NCBI GenBank assembly: GCA_034401135.1
Contig: JAWZSP010000005.1
Span: forward strand, 2,604,001-2,668,000
Source of the DNA: Volutella citrinella
Taxonomy: Eukaryota > Ascomycota > Sordariomycetes > Hypocreales > Nectriaceae
Direction of reading: 5' to 3'
DNA: 64,000 nucleotides
In this document: positions 10,728-22,444 of the stretch, one piece after another
Layout of the letters: every line of letters begins with the position of its first letter
Numbering within the stretch: position 1 is the stretch's first letter
The notes under the pieces: generated by a model
Database searches by the model: none
What the model saw: only the letters and a program-made list of their open reading frames with translations
What the model was told of the DNA's origin: nothing
Made by a program: the position numbers and the translations under genes

Positions 10728-12615
10728 CTATGCTCTCGAACGTCGCCAGTTGTCCGGCAGCAGTTCTTCGGTCGATCTTTGCCCCTTCTCCAAGGGCGAA
10801 ATGCACAAAGGCAGATGGACCAGGTGGCCGCGGCGTGCCCTCACGAAGCTGCAGTACAGCGCCCACGCGCATAAGACGGAGCCGACGCTGATGGCAACCG
10901 GCCACGCGAACTGGTCTGGGGACGAGAGGATAATAGTGACGGAGTACGAGCACATCTCGAATGCGTTCTGCCATCCTGCCTCGACGGCGGAGAAACCTCC
11001 TCGATTCTCTGCCTCGACCTCCTATTGAGGGTGGTGGTTGTGGTCAGCGTCTCTGAGCATCGTGCATATCCTTCGTTATATTGCGGCAACATACCTCTTG
11101 GATGATGATCTGGGTCGACAAGTCGAAACCCCATAAGCCCACCCGGCTCAGTATTGTGCTGCCCACCAAGGCCAGGGTCGATACGAGGTCATTGTCGGCA
11201 TATCTGACAAAAAAGTACATGCCGATCGCCAGGGTACTCAGTTGCCAGCTAGAGAACCACAAGCCGGCACGGATAGGTCCAATTCGAGACATCAACCATG
11301 GCGCCAGCCAAGTGGCCAACATCTCGAACCCAGCAGAGACAGTCCGCGCGGACGCAATTTGGCTGGCCGAGTAGCCCTTGGCAAGCAAGTACGTTACCAT
11401 TTGGCCGCTGAACGCCAGAACCGTAAAGTAGAGGAGGGCGCAAGCAAACGATGCCTTGAAGACCGGGTGTTTGGTGTAAGTGACGAGATCCCGGCCCGAT
11501 TTCTTCACAGCCCCCTTGACCATCCGCCAGACAGTTACCGTTGGTGGCTGGTTTTGAGCTTCCACCTGGGCAAGAAGTGGTGTTGTTGACTTGGGACGCT
11601 GCAACTCAGGCACCGCATGATATAGCTATAATTGTGAGCTCCAACCACCGCGTCGAGCAGCTTTTGACTAGGTTATCACCACACACCTGGGCAATTGAGA
11701 AGAACTCGACGACCACTGACATGCAGTTCATTCCAAGGTTCACCAAGATGGCAGCTTCAGTCGAGATACCGTCGACGAGGCCGATGAACAGTGGCCCCAA
11801 CAACTTGCATCCGAGGTCGATACGCCTCATCTGGGAGTTCATGTCTGCGAGGTTGCTTCGGTAAGTCGACCAGCATGAACGAATGTCAATCATCAAACAT
11901 ACTCCTCAGTGCTGTGGTATCATCCTTGGCAACCACGATAACCTATACGTGTTTTAGCCATGCTTCACTCCCGACATTGACCGGATATTTACTCACCCAA
12001 TCCTTTTCCACGGAAACGAGGTTCATGATAGACGCTAGCTTCTCAATACAAGCGAGGACCACCAGCATCGCGAGTAGTCCATTTCGAAGGCCCTGCGAAA
12101 TGTGTTGCACTTTTGCCAAGACATAGAAGATGGCACATGAAGCTGCCACGACGAGCCGCTGTGAGACTGGCGGCCCCCGCTTGTAAGCCATTGTTGGCGC
12201 AGGAAAACGGGCACTCCTTACCGATGGACGTCCGAACAACCTTGAGACGGTCTTCTCGGTCGATGTATTGTCCCACCAGAGAGGACAGCAGGATTGCTGA
12301 CATGCCACGGCACAATGCGTAGACGCTCATTGGCAGCAGCGTACCGGGGAAGATGGTGGACAGGTAGAGAACGCTTCCAAATTCGAAGACACGCGAGTTG
12401 GCAGTCGATAGAAGATGGGACACGTAGAGACGTCGCGTGCAATTCGTGAGGGTCCAGCCATCACCCGGCGGCGCAAGTCCATTCTCATCGTCTTCATTGT
12501 CGCGGGCGGCGTGGCTGGGCTGGGCGGCGTCGGCATTGTCATCGAGGAGAGGCCGCGAAGCCCCCAAGAGGGCGGTTCCCTCATCGGCGACGGCATTTGG
12601 TGAATAATCAGACAT
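10728..12615 (-). CDS. Ferroportin-like iron exporter (SLC40A family)
   Basis: Six exons, 12222-12615, 11997-12166, 11903-11942, 11844-11687, 11625-11095 and 11021-10728, encode 528 residues. Introns are 53-73 nt. The protein has an acidic hydrophilic N-terminus (about 65 residues). Hydrophobic segments then follow in the ferroportin pattern: FGSVLYLSTIFPGTLLPMS, the loop QYIDREDRLKVVRTSIVSQR, QMRRIDLGCKLLGPLFIGLV, a hydrophilic central loop, and QEEVEAENRGGFSAVEAGWQ before the last helices. Family members (MFS fold) export ferrous iron or related divalent metals across the plasma membrane or vacuolar membrane. Exon 3 is only 40 nt. The second exon starts at the AG at 12167-12168; the AG a few bases further in breaks the frame. 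Direction and metal in fungi are inference. Confidence 0.9.
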
Positions 12616-13492
12616 GGCGCTTCAATGGGGTATCGAAGTATTACACATTGAAAGCCGTCCTTTGCTTGTTGCAGCCGTTGTACACGATGGGGAACCGCTT
12701 GCCAGCGGGAGTCATGCCATCTTGTACTGTTTTAAATGCCTAGCCAGATCAATCTTGCAAGGTACGTCGTAGTTTGTACTGCCATGCAAACAATCCCTTA
12801 TTACGCAATGAAGTGCAATTGAGCCCCACGGGAAAGCCATGGCCCCTGGTCGCATCCCCGGCATCGCTGTTTCCGACGAGCTCAATTGCGCCCAGGGTCT
12901 TGGATGGCAGCTTTTTAGCAAGATGCACACCAATAAGGCTTCGATAACCTGCATGGGTTTCTATGGGGTTGGGTATGTAAGCGGCGCCGTCTCTCCGATT
13001 ACGTTTTGCCTTTCTAGCCGAATCGGGCACAGTGCGTCATGAGATGCTGGGGATTCCACCCTTATCAATCTGGACATCTCGTTGTTGTTGTCTTCGTATG
13101 TATTCCAAAGAAGCTGATTCCTGCCCATGGCAAGCATCTCAAAAGGTTAAATCTCTTGGCAATCCCGATGGCTGATTTCACAGCCAAGTACACAGTTCAG
13201 CGGTTTGCACATCAAATTTTGGAATGCACAAGCAAGTAATTATGAGAATGCCTCGTCACAGCTTCTTGGGTGAGAGCAAGGGTTTCATTTCTGGCCTTGC
13301 CGCACTGATGTATATCCACCTCAATATCTACAACAAGCTAAAAGAGGCACAAAGCTGTTCCTTGCAGCATCAATCGCAAAACTGTCCAATCCAGCCTTGC
13401 CCATCTTTAACTCCATCGCCGAGCATACACCCCCTCATCATTCTCGTAAATCGTAGTTCGGTCGTCCAAAGGGTCCTGGGTGTGTTTTTCCC
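12616..13492. promoter_or_regulatory. Intergenic: ferroportin promoter and 3' side of the secreted-protein gene
   Basis: About 880 bp. Only short ORFs without features are present; no repeats or RNA genes were recognised. Confidence 0.45.
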
Positions 13493-14362
13493 TCAGTCTT
13501 TCTTCTGCTCAAACCCGTCACACCAGAAGGCCATGCTCCTCATCCTGACCCTGTCCAAACCCCAGCCGAAATCGTATGCAGGCACGCAGTTCCCACCAAT
13601 GTCGGAGTCTTCAATGTCCACAAGGCCATCCTCCATGGCAATGCCGCCTCTGCCACATTTCTGGTCGGCGAAACGGGCCCACTGAGCTCGCCTGCCGTTG
13701 GCGCATAGGGGTTCGCGCAGGATCTGGATGCTGTTGCTGTAGTGTGTCATGCATCTGTCCACGGGGAGTTCCAAGGGCTTGTTGCCGCCAATAGTGTGCC
13801 CACCGCAGTCAAAGGTGAAGTGAGTCTTGACAAGCCCTGCGACTGACCCTCCGTTGTACGGCTTGCGTCCAGGTGGTTCAGCATCAATCATGCCGGCCTC
13901 AGCTCCGTCCTTGAGCGCTCCCCACGGGCCACAGCGGAAGATGAGCGACCAGTAGCGAGATTCCATGGGTCGGAGACAGTCGTGCGGGATCTGCACATCC
14001 CATTTCGCGGTATCATACGTGGCTGGATAGGTGCAGCCTCGGTGGTTGTACACTGCAAGAGTCGCCTTGTGGCCATCTGCGCAAGTCGGATCACGCTCGA
14101 CTCGAACATTGTTGAGAAGAGCATAGTCGCCGGATAGGCAGGTTTCGGTCGCCAGGGATAGCTGCTCTCCCATTTCGACTTCTGGGCAACCGTCCCGAGC
14201 GGCAGCGACGTCGTTCTTGATGGCAAAGAGCCTCAGGGTGGCATTTCTGACGGGGTTGGGCTGTTCGGCGGTCTCCTGCTGGTCCAGCACCTTCTGATCT
14301 GCTGCGGCGGCTAGAGCAAGAAAGCCTGCACCCAGCAGCAGCCGAGCAAGATGAGCTGCCAT
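13493..14362 (-). CDS. Secreted cysteine-rich protein of unknown function
   Basis: A single exon encodes 289 residues. Residues 1-21 form a signal peptide (MAAHLARLLLGAGFLALAAA, probable cleavage after the Ala run). The mature part has 12 cysteines, an even number compatible with six disulfides. They are spread evenly and occur as TCLSGDY, TCADGHK, GCTYPAT, DCLRPME, RCGPWGA, DCGGHTI, RCMTHYS, LCANGRR, KCGRGGI, NCVPAYD and WCDGFEQ, plus GCPEVEM. No catalytic motif or known fold was recognised. Two similar-looking segments (T/LCADG-K near residue 95 and LCANGRR near 225) hint at an internal duplication (inference). It could be a cell-wall, adhesion or effector-like protein. The gene is divergent from the POA1 gene. 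Confidence 0.8.
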   Translation of the reverse strand: MAAHLARLLLGAGFLALAAAADQKVLDQQETAEQPNPVRNATLRLFAIKNDVAAARDGCPEVEMGEQLSLATETCLSGDYALLNNVRVERDPTCADGHKATLAVYNHRGCTYPATYDTAKWDVQIPHDCLRPMESRYWSLIFRCGPWGALKDGAEAGMIDAEPPGRKPYNGGSVAGLVKTHFTFDCGGHTIGGNKPLELPVDRCMTHYSNSIQILREPLCANGRRAQWARFADQKCGRGGIAMEDGLVDIEDSDIGGNCVPAYDFGWGLDRVRMRSMAFWCDGFEQKKD

Positions 14363-14943
14363 CTTTTTGATGCGTGAAATGGATAATGTATTGTCTGCAA
14401 CTGTGTGAGTTGGAGATGAAGTCAGGCGCCTGTGTCTGTGTCTGGAGGAAGAGAGGGCTCATCAGACGTGAAGTGCTTCAGTCCCGACGGCCTGCCACAA
14501 TTGACAAGGCAGAGTCGCATTGATGTCCTACTCTAGCCAAATCAGGCCAGGATTTTGCCTCGTGCAGGACCAAGGCAGGAGGAGTCCAGGGCTTCGAGAG
14601 GGGGACTCGGCCATTACCACATCGGGAGAAGTGCTTAGCATTTTGGCTGCAGGGCTTCTGCGTTTACTTGCTCCATCCAGCATTTATTACTGTGGCTTCC
14701 TGATGGCAAACAACGGATTCGCGTTTGAGAAGTAGTGGCCGCCGACTTTGCAAAGAGGCGGTCATCATGGCAATTCAGCCTCACGTCCCTTAGTAAAACG
14801 GCCAAGCTAACTCGCCGGTGACTCACGGCCGGCCTTCCTCCGCCTCCCTCTATTATCTTTAAATGTAGGAATCAACCGCACTTTACATAGCTTCAAATAC
14901 AGATTCACCAGTTATTACCAAGTTTTCCACTCAAAGAAGCAAC
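14363..14943. promoter_or_regulatory. Divergent promoter region: secreted protein / POA1
   Basis: 581 bp between the two start codons. No gene-like ORF is present. The last 60 bases before 14944 are A- and C-rich, as usual for a fungal 5' UTR. Confidence 0.5.
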
Positions 14944-15504
14944 ATGGCGACACAAACGTTCAACGTAGAGTCCTCCCCGCTCAGCTCTATACGATCCCTG
15001 CCATCAGACATCTACCTCGTCCACGCGACAAACTGCATCGCCACATGGGGCGCCGGCATCGCAGCTGAATTGGCAGAGGTGTTCCCTGCGGCCTGCAAAG
15101 AGTACAAGAAGTTCTGCAACGCCGCAAAACCCAACCCGTCCGCCCGGTGGCCGCCTAGGTCTCTGGGCGGGCAGTGCCTTATCATCCCGCCGCAGCCGTC
15201 CGACGTGGCCGCGGGGGCGCCCAGCGTCCACATCGTCTGCCTGTTTACGAGCTACGGCTTCGGGAGGCCGAATCCGGCAACTGGGAAGCCGGGGCGGGAC
15301 GGCACGGGGAAGATCCTGGCCCAGACCGAGAGCTCGCTCAAGGCGTTTCGGTCGCAGCTGGAGGCCAAGGAGGGCGCCGTGGTCTACTCGCCAATGTTCA
15401 ACTCGGGAGCGTTCAGGGTGCCTTGGGAGAGTACCACAGCCCTGATTAAACAAGAGTTTGCGGGATGGAAGGGCCGATGGCTGGTCATGGAGCCGCCAAA
15501 GTGA
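14944..15504 (+). CDS. poa1: ADP-ribose 1''-phosphate phosphatase, macrodomain protein (POA1-like)
   Basis: A single exon encodes 186 residues. The macrodomain begins almost at once. The strand-loop YLVHATNCIATWGAGIAAEL is the signature that holds the distal ribose and diphosphate, and GGQCLIIPP and the HIVCLFTSYGFGR stretch are typical of the Poa1 subgroup. The late segment VVYSPMFNSGAFRVPWESTT contains the second phosphate-binding loop region. Yeast Poa1 removes the 1''-phosphate from ADP-ribose 1''-phosphate made during tRNA splicing. The start ATG is preceded by a stop-containing leader with A at -3. Identification at family level is secure; substrate specificity is by family. Confidence 0.92.
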   Translation: MATQTFNVESSPLSSIRSLPSDIYLVHATNCIATWGAGIAAELAEVFPAACKEYKKFCNAAKPNPSARWPPRSLGGQCLIIPPQPSDVAAGAPSVHIVCLFTSYGFGRPNPATGKPGRDGTGKILAQTESSLKAFRSQLEAKEGAVVYSPMFNSGAFRVPWESTTALIKQEFAGWKGRWLVMEPPK

Positions 15505-15913
15505 AGCCGCTGGAGCAGATTATGCAGCAGCTGTGTGGGAAACTGAGTGAGCATCATTGAGACAACATGAAGAACTATAGCCTTTTTTTAATATCAAGTA
15601 TTTCACGTCGCTCCATGTGTGGTGCCCTTTGATTCAACTAGATTGAGACGAGACGACCTCCTGAGAAAACTCGTTCGCCGTGTAAAAGAGCCATCGTGTG
15701 CTGGCTTGTTATTCCTGCCGAATCGCTGCGTAGCTCCTAGAGGGAATCTCGGTAAGTTTGCCATCATGGCATCACTCTATCATCTCTCTATCATCCGCCA
15801 TCGGACTGATAGACGCCAGCCGTTGTCCATATTCATAGCAAATGTGCATCACTCCTTTACATCGGTCCACGGTCTCGGAGCCCGCTCGGCCGCCAGTTTT
15901 CATCGGGTGGCCG
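15505..15913. other. Convergent 3' intergenic region (POA1 / Myb-like gene)
   Basis: About 410 bp of 3' UTR and spacer. A T7 run followed by an AT-rich stretch near 15585-15600 may belong to the POA1 3' end-processing region. Confidence 0.4.
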
Positions 15914-16387
15914 CTATTCCGAGACCTCAGCCTTCAGCCATTTGTGATACTTAGCGTCCTCAGACTCCTCATCGTCCGTGAGCGGGCGCTTCTTGCCTAA
16001 ATGGAACGCAAAGTCAGCCTTGCACGACGATCACTGCGATGGAGATGCCTACCCTTCTTTGAAGGAGTGGATTCGGCGGCCTTTCCAGCCGAAGTCCCGC
16101 GGCCAGCAGCACCAGTGGCGCTGCTGTCCAAGTCGGCGATTTGCTTGTTGATCTTTGTCCACATGTTCTGGAGCGACTTGGTGCTACGGCCCGGCATGGT
16201 GACCTTGGCCCAGTTGATCGACTTGGAGCCGTCCTCCCTGTAGAAGGAGATGATTCGGAGTAGGAACTCAAGCTGAGAAGGTTGCTTTAGTGCATGCAAG
16301 AATGGAACGAAGCAAGTCTGGGTGGCTTACCTTGGCTTCCTCGGTCCAAGCCAACACCTTGCTGGGAGATGTTCCTGCGGGAGGCAT
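15914..16387 (-). CDS. Small Myb/SANT-like domain protein
   Basis: Three exons, 16331-16387, 16053-16272 and 15914-15996, encode 119 residues. The second exon carries the single helical domain: WTEEAKLEFLLRIISFYRED, then SINWAKVTMPGRSTKSLQNM and WTKINKQIADL. The Trp spacing and the RSTKSLQNMW recognition-helix pattern match a fungal Myb/SANT-like DNA-binding domain. The tail is basic (TPSKKGKKRPL) then acidic, ending WLKAEVSE. The introns are 58 and 56 nt with good borders; without them the frame runs into a basic nonsense tail. Such single-repeat proteins are common in filamentous fungi and mostly uncharacterised. A nuclear role is inferred from the domain only. Confidence 0.85.
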
Positions 16388-17668
16388 AGCGTCTAGCGAT
16401 TCTCAAGTTTGTCGTTCTGAAAATCTGTGGTTGGGCAGTAGAGTTTTGGGTCAGTCACTGCGTCTCCCAGTGATGCTGATGGTGTCGACAGAGCAGTGCG
16501 GAACTGTGCGTTATGGGAGTGTAAGAGAGAAGGGGAAGAGGGTGTGGAGAGGGTGGAGGAGGATGAAAAGGTCGGCTTGTTTTTCCCCAAGAAATAAACA
16601 AAAGGGTGGCCGCAGCTGGTTGCCTGTGCTCTGAGCTGCTGCCAGCTGACAGGATTTTGGGGGTCTAGTGATAACACGGATGAAATGTGAAGTAGCAGTG
16701 AATCACATCTGACTACTAGTGGCAAAGCCAATGGTTGCCATCTTAGCACAAGTATTTGGCATGGGGTTTATTAGTTTTACTGGTTTTCTCTCTTATGTCC
16801 GTCATGGATCCCTCCTAGATACGAATTAACGTCGCAATGCGCAATCATTAAACAAAATAGTAGCTGGGACGACACTCGGAATACAACATGACTTCGCGTT
16901 CTTACGTCCAAATGACCAGCACGAGCTGATTCTCAAGCCTACTTCCCGATCCATTGCCAGTGTATTAGTAACTGAAATACCTCTTATCTCATCCAGGCCC
17001 GCGGCGCTATAAATTCGACGCATCTCTGCTCCTATTCTTCTCATGCCCCAAGGCCAGTATGAACCAAGCCACATAGCTGTGTTCCACTCCTCTAGAAGCG
17101 CATTGGGCTTCACCGACATGCAGCAAGATGCAACAACTAGACCTCCCTTTGGCAGTAAGAAAGCCGTCATCATTCGTTACGCCAAAAACGCGCAGCGAGG
17201 ACTTTGCCTCGTTCTATCTCTATGTGCGAATTCATGTCCTCGTTACAATGCCCTCATCACAACCCCGTAAAAGACAATCAGGTCCCCTGCCTTCATCGTC
17301 AAGCAACCAACCGTGTCATGGCGAAAACCCCGCTGAATGCCATCCATTGCGCGTTCCGTATCTCCAAGGTAGATGTCGTCACTTCATCATCAGAGCCCCC
17401 GTTGTCCAGTCTCGGAAAGATCATATGCGCCACCGCCATACATGAGACGTCATCTGAGTCCAAACCCAGCTCTAGAAAAAAAGGATTACTCGTCGTCGTA
17501 TCAAACCTTCGTAAGAAAAGCAGGCATGCGCATTCGTCCCGAGCCCGTCCCGATAGCCGGTCTGGATTCAAGGGTCCAGAGCAAATCTCAGCTACAGCGG
17601 CAATCGTGAAGCACCCACATCTACCCAGCAACATTACCAGCAAGTATTGGCAAATCGGACCATCCTTA
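16388..17668. other. Intergenic region, no gene recognised
   Basis: About 1.3 kb between the Myb-like promoter and the 3' end of the J-domain gene. A 115-codon frame on the minus strand (16826-17173) has no recognisable domain. No repeats or structural RNA were seen. Confidence 0.45.
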
Positions 17669-20420
17669 TCACTTCATCTTGGTTCGAAGCGCCATGAAGT
17701 CGCAGAATCTCTGCTCGTGGTCCTCGCATGCCGCACTCCACCTCCGCCGGACGTCGATATCCTGCTCGATGCAGGTATAGTACTCCTGGATATCTGCGTC
17801 TGCTCGGTTTTCCAAGAATGTATAGCCCTTGGCCTCCCTGGCTTGCGCAATGTGGGCCTTGCGGGAACTGAAATGATCAACCACGGCAGCATTGAACTTG
17901 TCCCACTCCTTCATATACAGCTCAAACTCTTTCACATACTTGTCCCAGACCGCCGGGCTTGCTTTTTGCCCGTTCACCGCAAAGCTTTGCGGCAGTCGAG
18001 GGGCAACAGGAGCATCAGGGAACTTCAGGGGTTGCACTTTCGGGAGCTTGTATGGAACCTCGGGTGCCGCCCTGCTCTCAAAGGGGAGGTTGTCCTTGAG
18101 ATCGTTCATATTCTTTAGACCAGACCCTTGCTGAGTAAAAGGTGGTACATTCTTCAAATCTGCAAGAGTTGCCCGGAATTCGTCGCTGTCTTCCGAGCCT
18201 TGGGAATTGGGGTTGAACCCCTTATTAGGCAACTCATCTCCTCTCGAGTTACCATTCACGCCATCGCCATTCCCAGATCGCCATTCTGGCCTAGACGGCT
18301 CGTAGTTGATGTTTCGGGCAGAGTGCGGCGGTTGGAACGGCCGATTTGCAGGCACCGCTGGGGGGCTGTCAATATCCATAGCCTGGGGACTCTGAGCAAC
18401 ACTTGGTTCAGCTTGAGCTTTCCGCCCTCCCCACTGAAACTCCTCGTCCTCGCTGCTGCTGTCATTGACCGTTGGCCCCGCTCCAGCTGGCTTCGCAGAC
18501 TTGGCTTTTCTTGAGTTGGCGCGAGGGGGTCGGGTGGGCGAGCCAGGTTTTGCCTGGGGGGGAGGAATCTCGAAAGTCTGCGGGCCGAACTTATCACTCC
18601 AGCCTTCTGGGTTAAATGCCTGCTCCGAGGTTCCTGGCTCTGACTGGACGCCTGTGGGATGAGCCATGGCCGGGCGTTTGGATGGAGAGGGGGCATCAGG
18701 CGTTGAGCTGCTGGCCGGATTCACCTCGGCAGCACCTGCTTTGAATTGCCAAGAGGTCGAATGCTCTTGGTTGGCGAAGCTCGTGTTGATGTCATCGGTG
18801 CTGGATTTGGTAAAACGTTGGGGGCTCGCTGCAGTTCGCTCGAAAGCGTCATCGTTGACAGGGAAGTTAAAGCTATGAGACAAAGTTTGGTCAGCATTGG
18901 AGGTTGAAGTGGTCGACCGTCTTCGGTTCCGATCTTGACAACCCTTGGTTGGCGTTGATTCAGTAGCATTTTGTATCAACTGCGCTAGCAGTTCGTGTTG
19001 TTTTCGCTCGAAGGGGGTTAATAATAGGGGGTTCTGGCCTCCACTTAGAGGCGGCCGCGATGGGGACTCGTCATCTGACATGCAAGAGGGTGGCACATTG
19101 TAGTAACAATGCACAGCAGCCCATCTCTGTGGAGATTCCCGCTCGGGATACATGGCAGATGGTCGTTGGGTGGAGAGAGGAGAGTGGTGGCTGAGATGTG
19201 GGCTAGGTGGTGCAGCATACATAGACGGTCCTCCCGTGTTACTGGCAGGAGCTTGTGGTGCTAGCAAAAGTCAGCAAGTAGTGCAGATGAAAGGGTACAG
19301 GCAACGTACGCGCTCCGTCGAAAGAGGCGGCGGGCGTCGTCGTGTTTGACGACGCATTTGGGGCTTGGGATCCGGATATGTCGGCGTACTTGGAACGGGA
19401 TCTCATCGGTGCTTTTCGGCGAATCTCGGGGGGCACATCAGGGTTGGGGCCATGTGCATCATGGTTCCCACCGTCATGAGGGTTGCTGGTGCTTGGTTGT
19501 CTCGTAGACGCCTCATCGTTGACGCTGGGGCCATCACGACGGTGAGTCTCCTTGGTGCTCTTGGCTCGGCCGAGTGGAACACCGTCAAAAGGGTCGGTTT
19601 TTTCGCCGCTCTGGGCCATATACGGGGAGCTCTGGCGTGAATCCCGATCGTCTTGCTCCTTGTCTCGGAACTGGCTCAAGGGATCTGCCATTGGAGGTGG
19701 CCTGGGCGGTACCTGGGGTTGGGGGTCGGGAACAGCATAACGCTCCGAGGCCGGTCGTGAGGTGTAGTTAGAACGCGTCACAGGCGGTTCGTCGCCTCCC
19801 ACCGTAGATCGAGGGTGAAAGGACGTCTTCCTAGCTCCGAAAGAGGCTTCCTGGCGCTGCTTCGCACTTTCAGTCCGAGGCGGAGGCGGAGGAGGGTCCT
19901 GTCGCCGCGGTTCAGCGGGCCTAGGTTGGGTTTTCCGCATGTTTGCGAATGCTTGGGCAGCATTCATTTTGGCCTCGGCATCAGTGTTGCCGTTCTGCTT
20001 CGCAGTCGGGGGAACCCCACTGGCGAATCGTTTCTGCCATCGTTCCGCTCCCGAGGCTTGGGTTCGAGGGTTCTGCGTTCTAGAGGGCTGAGAGGGTTGT
20101 GCTCGGGTTGGTTGGCCCCGACGGGGAGGTGGCGGGTATTGGGAGCTGACATTAGACCAAGGGTTGCCTCTCACTCCGGAAGCGCCAGGATAGTTGTTTG
20201 TTTTCTTTCGAGAAGCGTCATACTTTGACTTCTGCTCAGCATCCGAGAGCACTTCGTGCGCCGTTTGGATGATCTGGAACTGCGCATTGACTTCCTGCTC
20301 TCGCCCAGGGTTCCGGTCGGGGTGATATTTGAGGGCTAGCTTTCGAAACTGCTTCCTAATGTCCTGGATGTCTGCTGTAGGTGGCAGCTCCAGGTCTGCA
20401 TAATAGTCTCGAGAGGCCAT
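17669..20420 (-). CDS. J-domain (DnaJ-like) co-chaperone with long disordered region
   Basis: Exons 19310-20420 and 17669-19260 encode 900 residues; the 49-nt intron runs from a GTACGT donor to a CTAG acceptor. Residues 5-70 are a canonical J domain with the Hsp70-stimulating HPD motif at 33-35 (KLALKYHPDRNPG). The next roughly 600 residues are disordered: Pro-, Ser- and Arg-rich with many PxxP segments (SQYPPPPRRG, DPPPPPPRTES, VPPRPPPM). The last 150 residues regain a helical pattern with aromatic and charged residues (WDKYVKEFELYMKEWDKFNA, ending MALRTKMK) and probably form a client- or partner-binding domain. It resembles the uncharacterised fungal J proteins often labelled mug184-like; that label is tentative. 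There is no Gly/Phe or zinc region, so it is a class C J protein. A cryptic intron-like segment lies at 18873-18942. Confidence 0.87.
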
Positions 20421-22444
20421 CGCAAACGGATGGCAACAGAGCCCAGACGAGTGCTCGCTCTAGCCTGCCAAGCGAGACGCAGAAGCTTGGGGTGATGCCC
20501 TCGGCGGGGCGGTTCTAGGAGAGGCTGTTGCCTCGTCGGACGCAACTGATTCTGTGATAAGATCGCGAGATTAATGTGTTTTTTCCCGGCAGTTGTGATC
20601 GCAGAATATTCACGTTGTCCGCAGGATTGCGTCGCTCTGTCGCAGAATAGTCTCCGAGGTCGTCAGGCGGGACGTGTAGGCAAACGAAGAAAGCGCAAGA
20701 TCGGGTAAGGTTGGGCAGGGCCGTTGGCGTCGCTGATTATCTTCTGTTTCAGCTGGTCGTCAGTGACCCGAAGAATATCAAGGTGAGAGTGGAGGGTGAT
20801 CGTTTAGGGTGCAGCGCAGAGAAGGCTACCCGAACAGATCGGGCTTTCAGCGGCAAAGAATCCAGCACCGACGGGAACGCCAAGTGTCTGACAGTTCAGG
20901 GCGACAGCCAACTGAGTCCATGCTGGTCAGGTATTGAGGAGCGTGTCGTTCTCCAAGTACCCTGACCTAAAAACCCGCGGCTCGAGAAGGCGAATTCTAC
21001 ATGGAGGGATCAACACAACTTACGAATGACGTCAGGAAAGACGAAAACAAATGCTCTGGTGATGCTGCTACTGGCGCGGGGAAGTCGCTTGCCGTCAGAT
21101 GAATGTGCCAAAGGCGAGGATCTGGGAGGAAAGGATTGACGGGCGCTTTGAAAGTGTAGGGCAAATGGCCAAGGCTTGGAGGAAGCAGGTGAGAAGGTCG
21201 TGAGACAGTTTGGGGTGCAAACCGATCACAACGGACGGCTACTAATAGTACATCTAATGCGAAATTGCTCTAGGTTGGCAGGGCGGCCAGGGCAGAAAGC
21301 TGAGGGGCCTCCACTCCATGGGGGTCGCCAGGCGTGAAAAGCCACTGGGCGTCCCCTCGCTGCGCGCCATTGATACTGGTCGGGTACGTGGGCGGGCCGC
21401 GTCCGGGGACTGTGGCTCAGCCGACTGCCAGCTGGGTGCTAGCTTCAGGGTCCGAGTGACAGGCCCAAATCGAAAATGCCACTCAAGTGAGATACTAGGG
21501 TACTAAAGAACTCTGCGCCGTTCGAGACAACGTGCGAGCCGCGCACAGCCAAACTCCAGTCAGGATGTCACAAGCCACTTCTGACACAAAAAAATTTCCG
21601 AGTAAAGAAAACTGACGAAAAGCCGGCCAGCGTCTCTCGCCTTGGTCCTTCCGTGACATCTCGCCGTGAGTCCCCTCCCCTCTAGGAAAACAAAACACAT
21701 GGCGGGGTTCTGGACCGGCAACCATGGAACCAGCTGGACAACCACTTCCCCCACCAAGGCGGACTAAACCAAGGGCACCCTTGCTGCAATCGTTTATGCT
21801 TGCCAGCAACTTTGGCACATCTAGTGGCAATGAAGCGTTGTCCGATCACCCCTACACAATGCTTGACCCGGACAATCTTGCAAGGCGCTTAGGTGCTTCG
21901 TGGAGAGTGCCAGCCATCTGAGGTACGGGTACAGTGCAGATACTTTAGCTTGACCATAGCCGGGCCGGGCACTGCCATTGTGGCGCACATTCGGGCCCAT
22001 TACCCAAGTGGCGTGGCGTAGTTGCCCACATCATAGTGGCTGAGAGACGCGAAGTCCAGTCCCGTTGACGATAGGCGGCCTCCTCTCATGTGCGCAGTAC
22101 TAAGTAGTAGGTGGTTACCGTTGATCGCCACCCAAATACTCGGCATGCTTTGCCAGAGTAAGGCTTGGGTGAAAGGAGTCCTTGTTGGGACATCATGGCG
22201 AAGCCTCATCACAGTTGCAGAATCCTCCCTCACCGTTGGCATCGATTGCCTCGCCACAATTCTTACTCTCTCGACGGCGCTCCAGTCAATTGTCACAGGG
22301 GTTGCTCGCAGGGAGTCTGGTGAATGAACAAGCAAGCACTGGGCACAAGAGGCACACGTTGTATTGAAGTGCACGTAGTTGCGAGTGGCATTATCTTCCG
22401 CTGAGTACTGGTTGCCCATTATCCTGTTTAGTTCGACTTCCGTC
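20421..22444. other. Intergenic region, no gene recognised (J-protein promoter and CUE1 3' side)
   Basis: About 2 kb. ORFs up to 158 codons lack domains and splice-supported extensions. No tRNA, repeat array or transposon remnant was recognised. The first few hundred bases upstream of 20420 are expected to be the J-protein promoter and 5' UTR. Confidence 0.45.

Noticed and set aside
16826..17173. 115-codon minus-strand frame in a spacer
   Set aside because: It shows some regular hydrophobic stretches but no recognisable family, and no flanking exon with good borders could be joined to it.
17204..18118. 304-codon plus-strand frame
   Set aside because: Mostly antisense to the J-domain gene's last exon, and it has no domain or codon pattern of its own.
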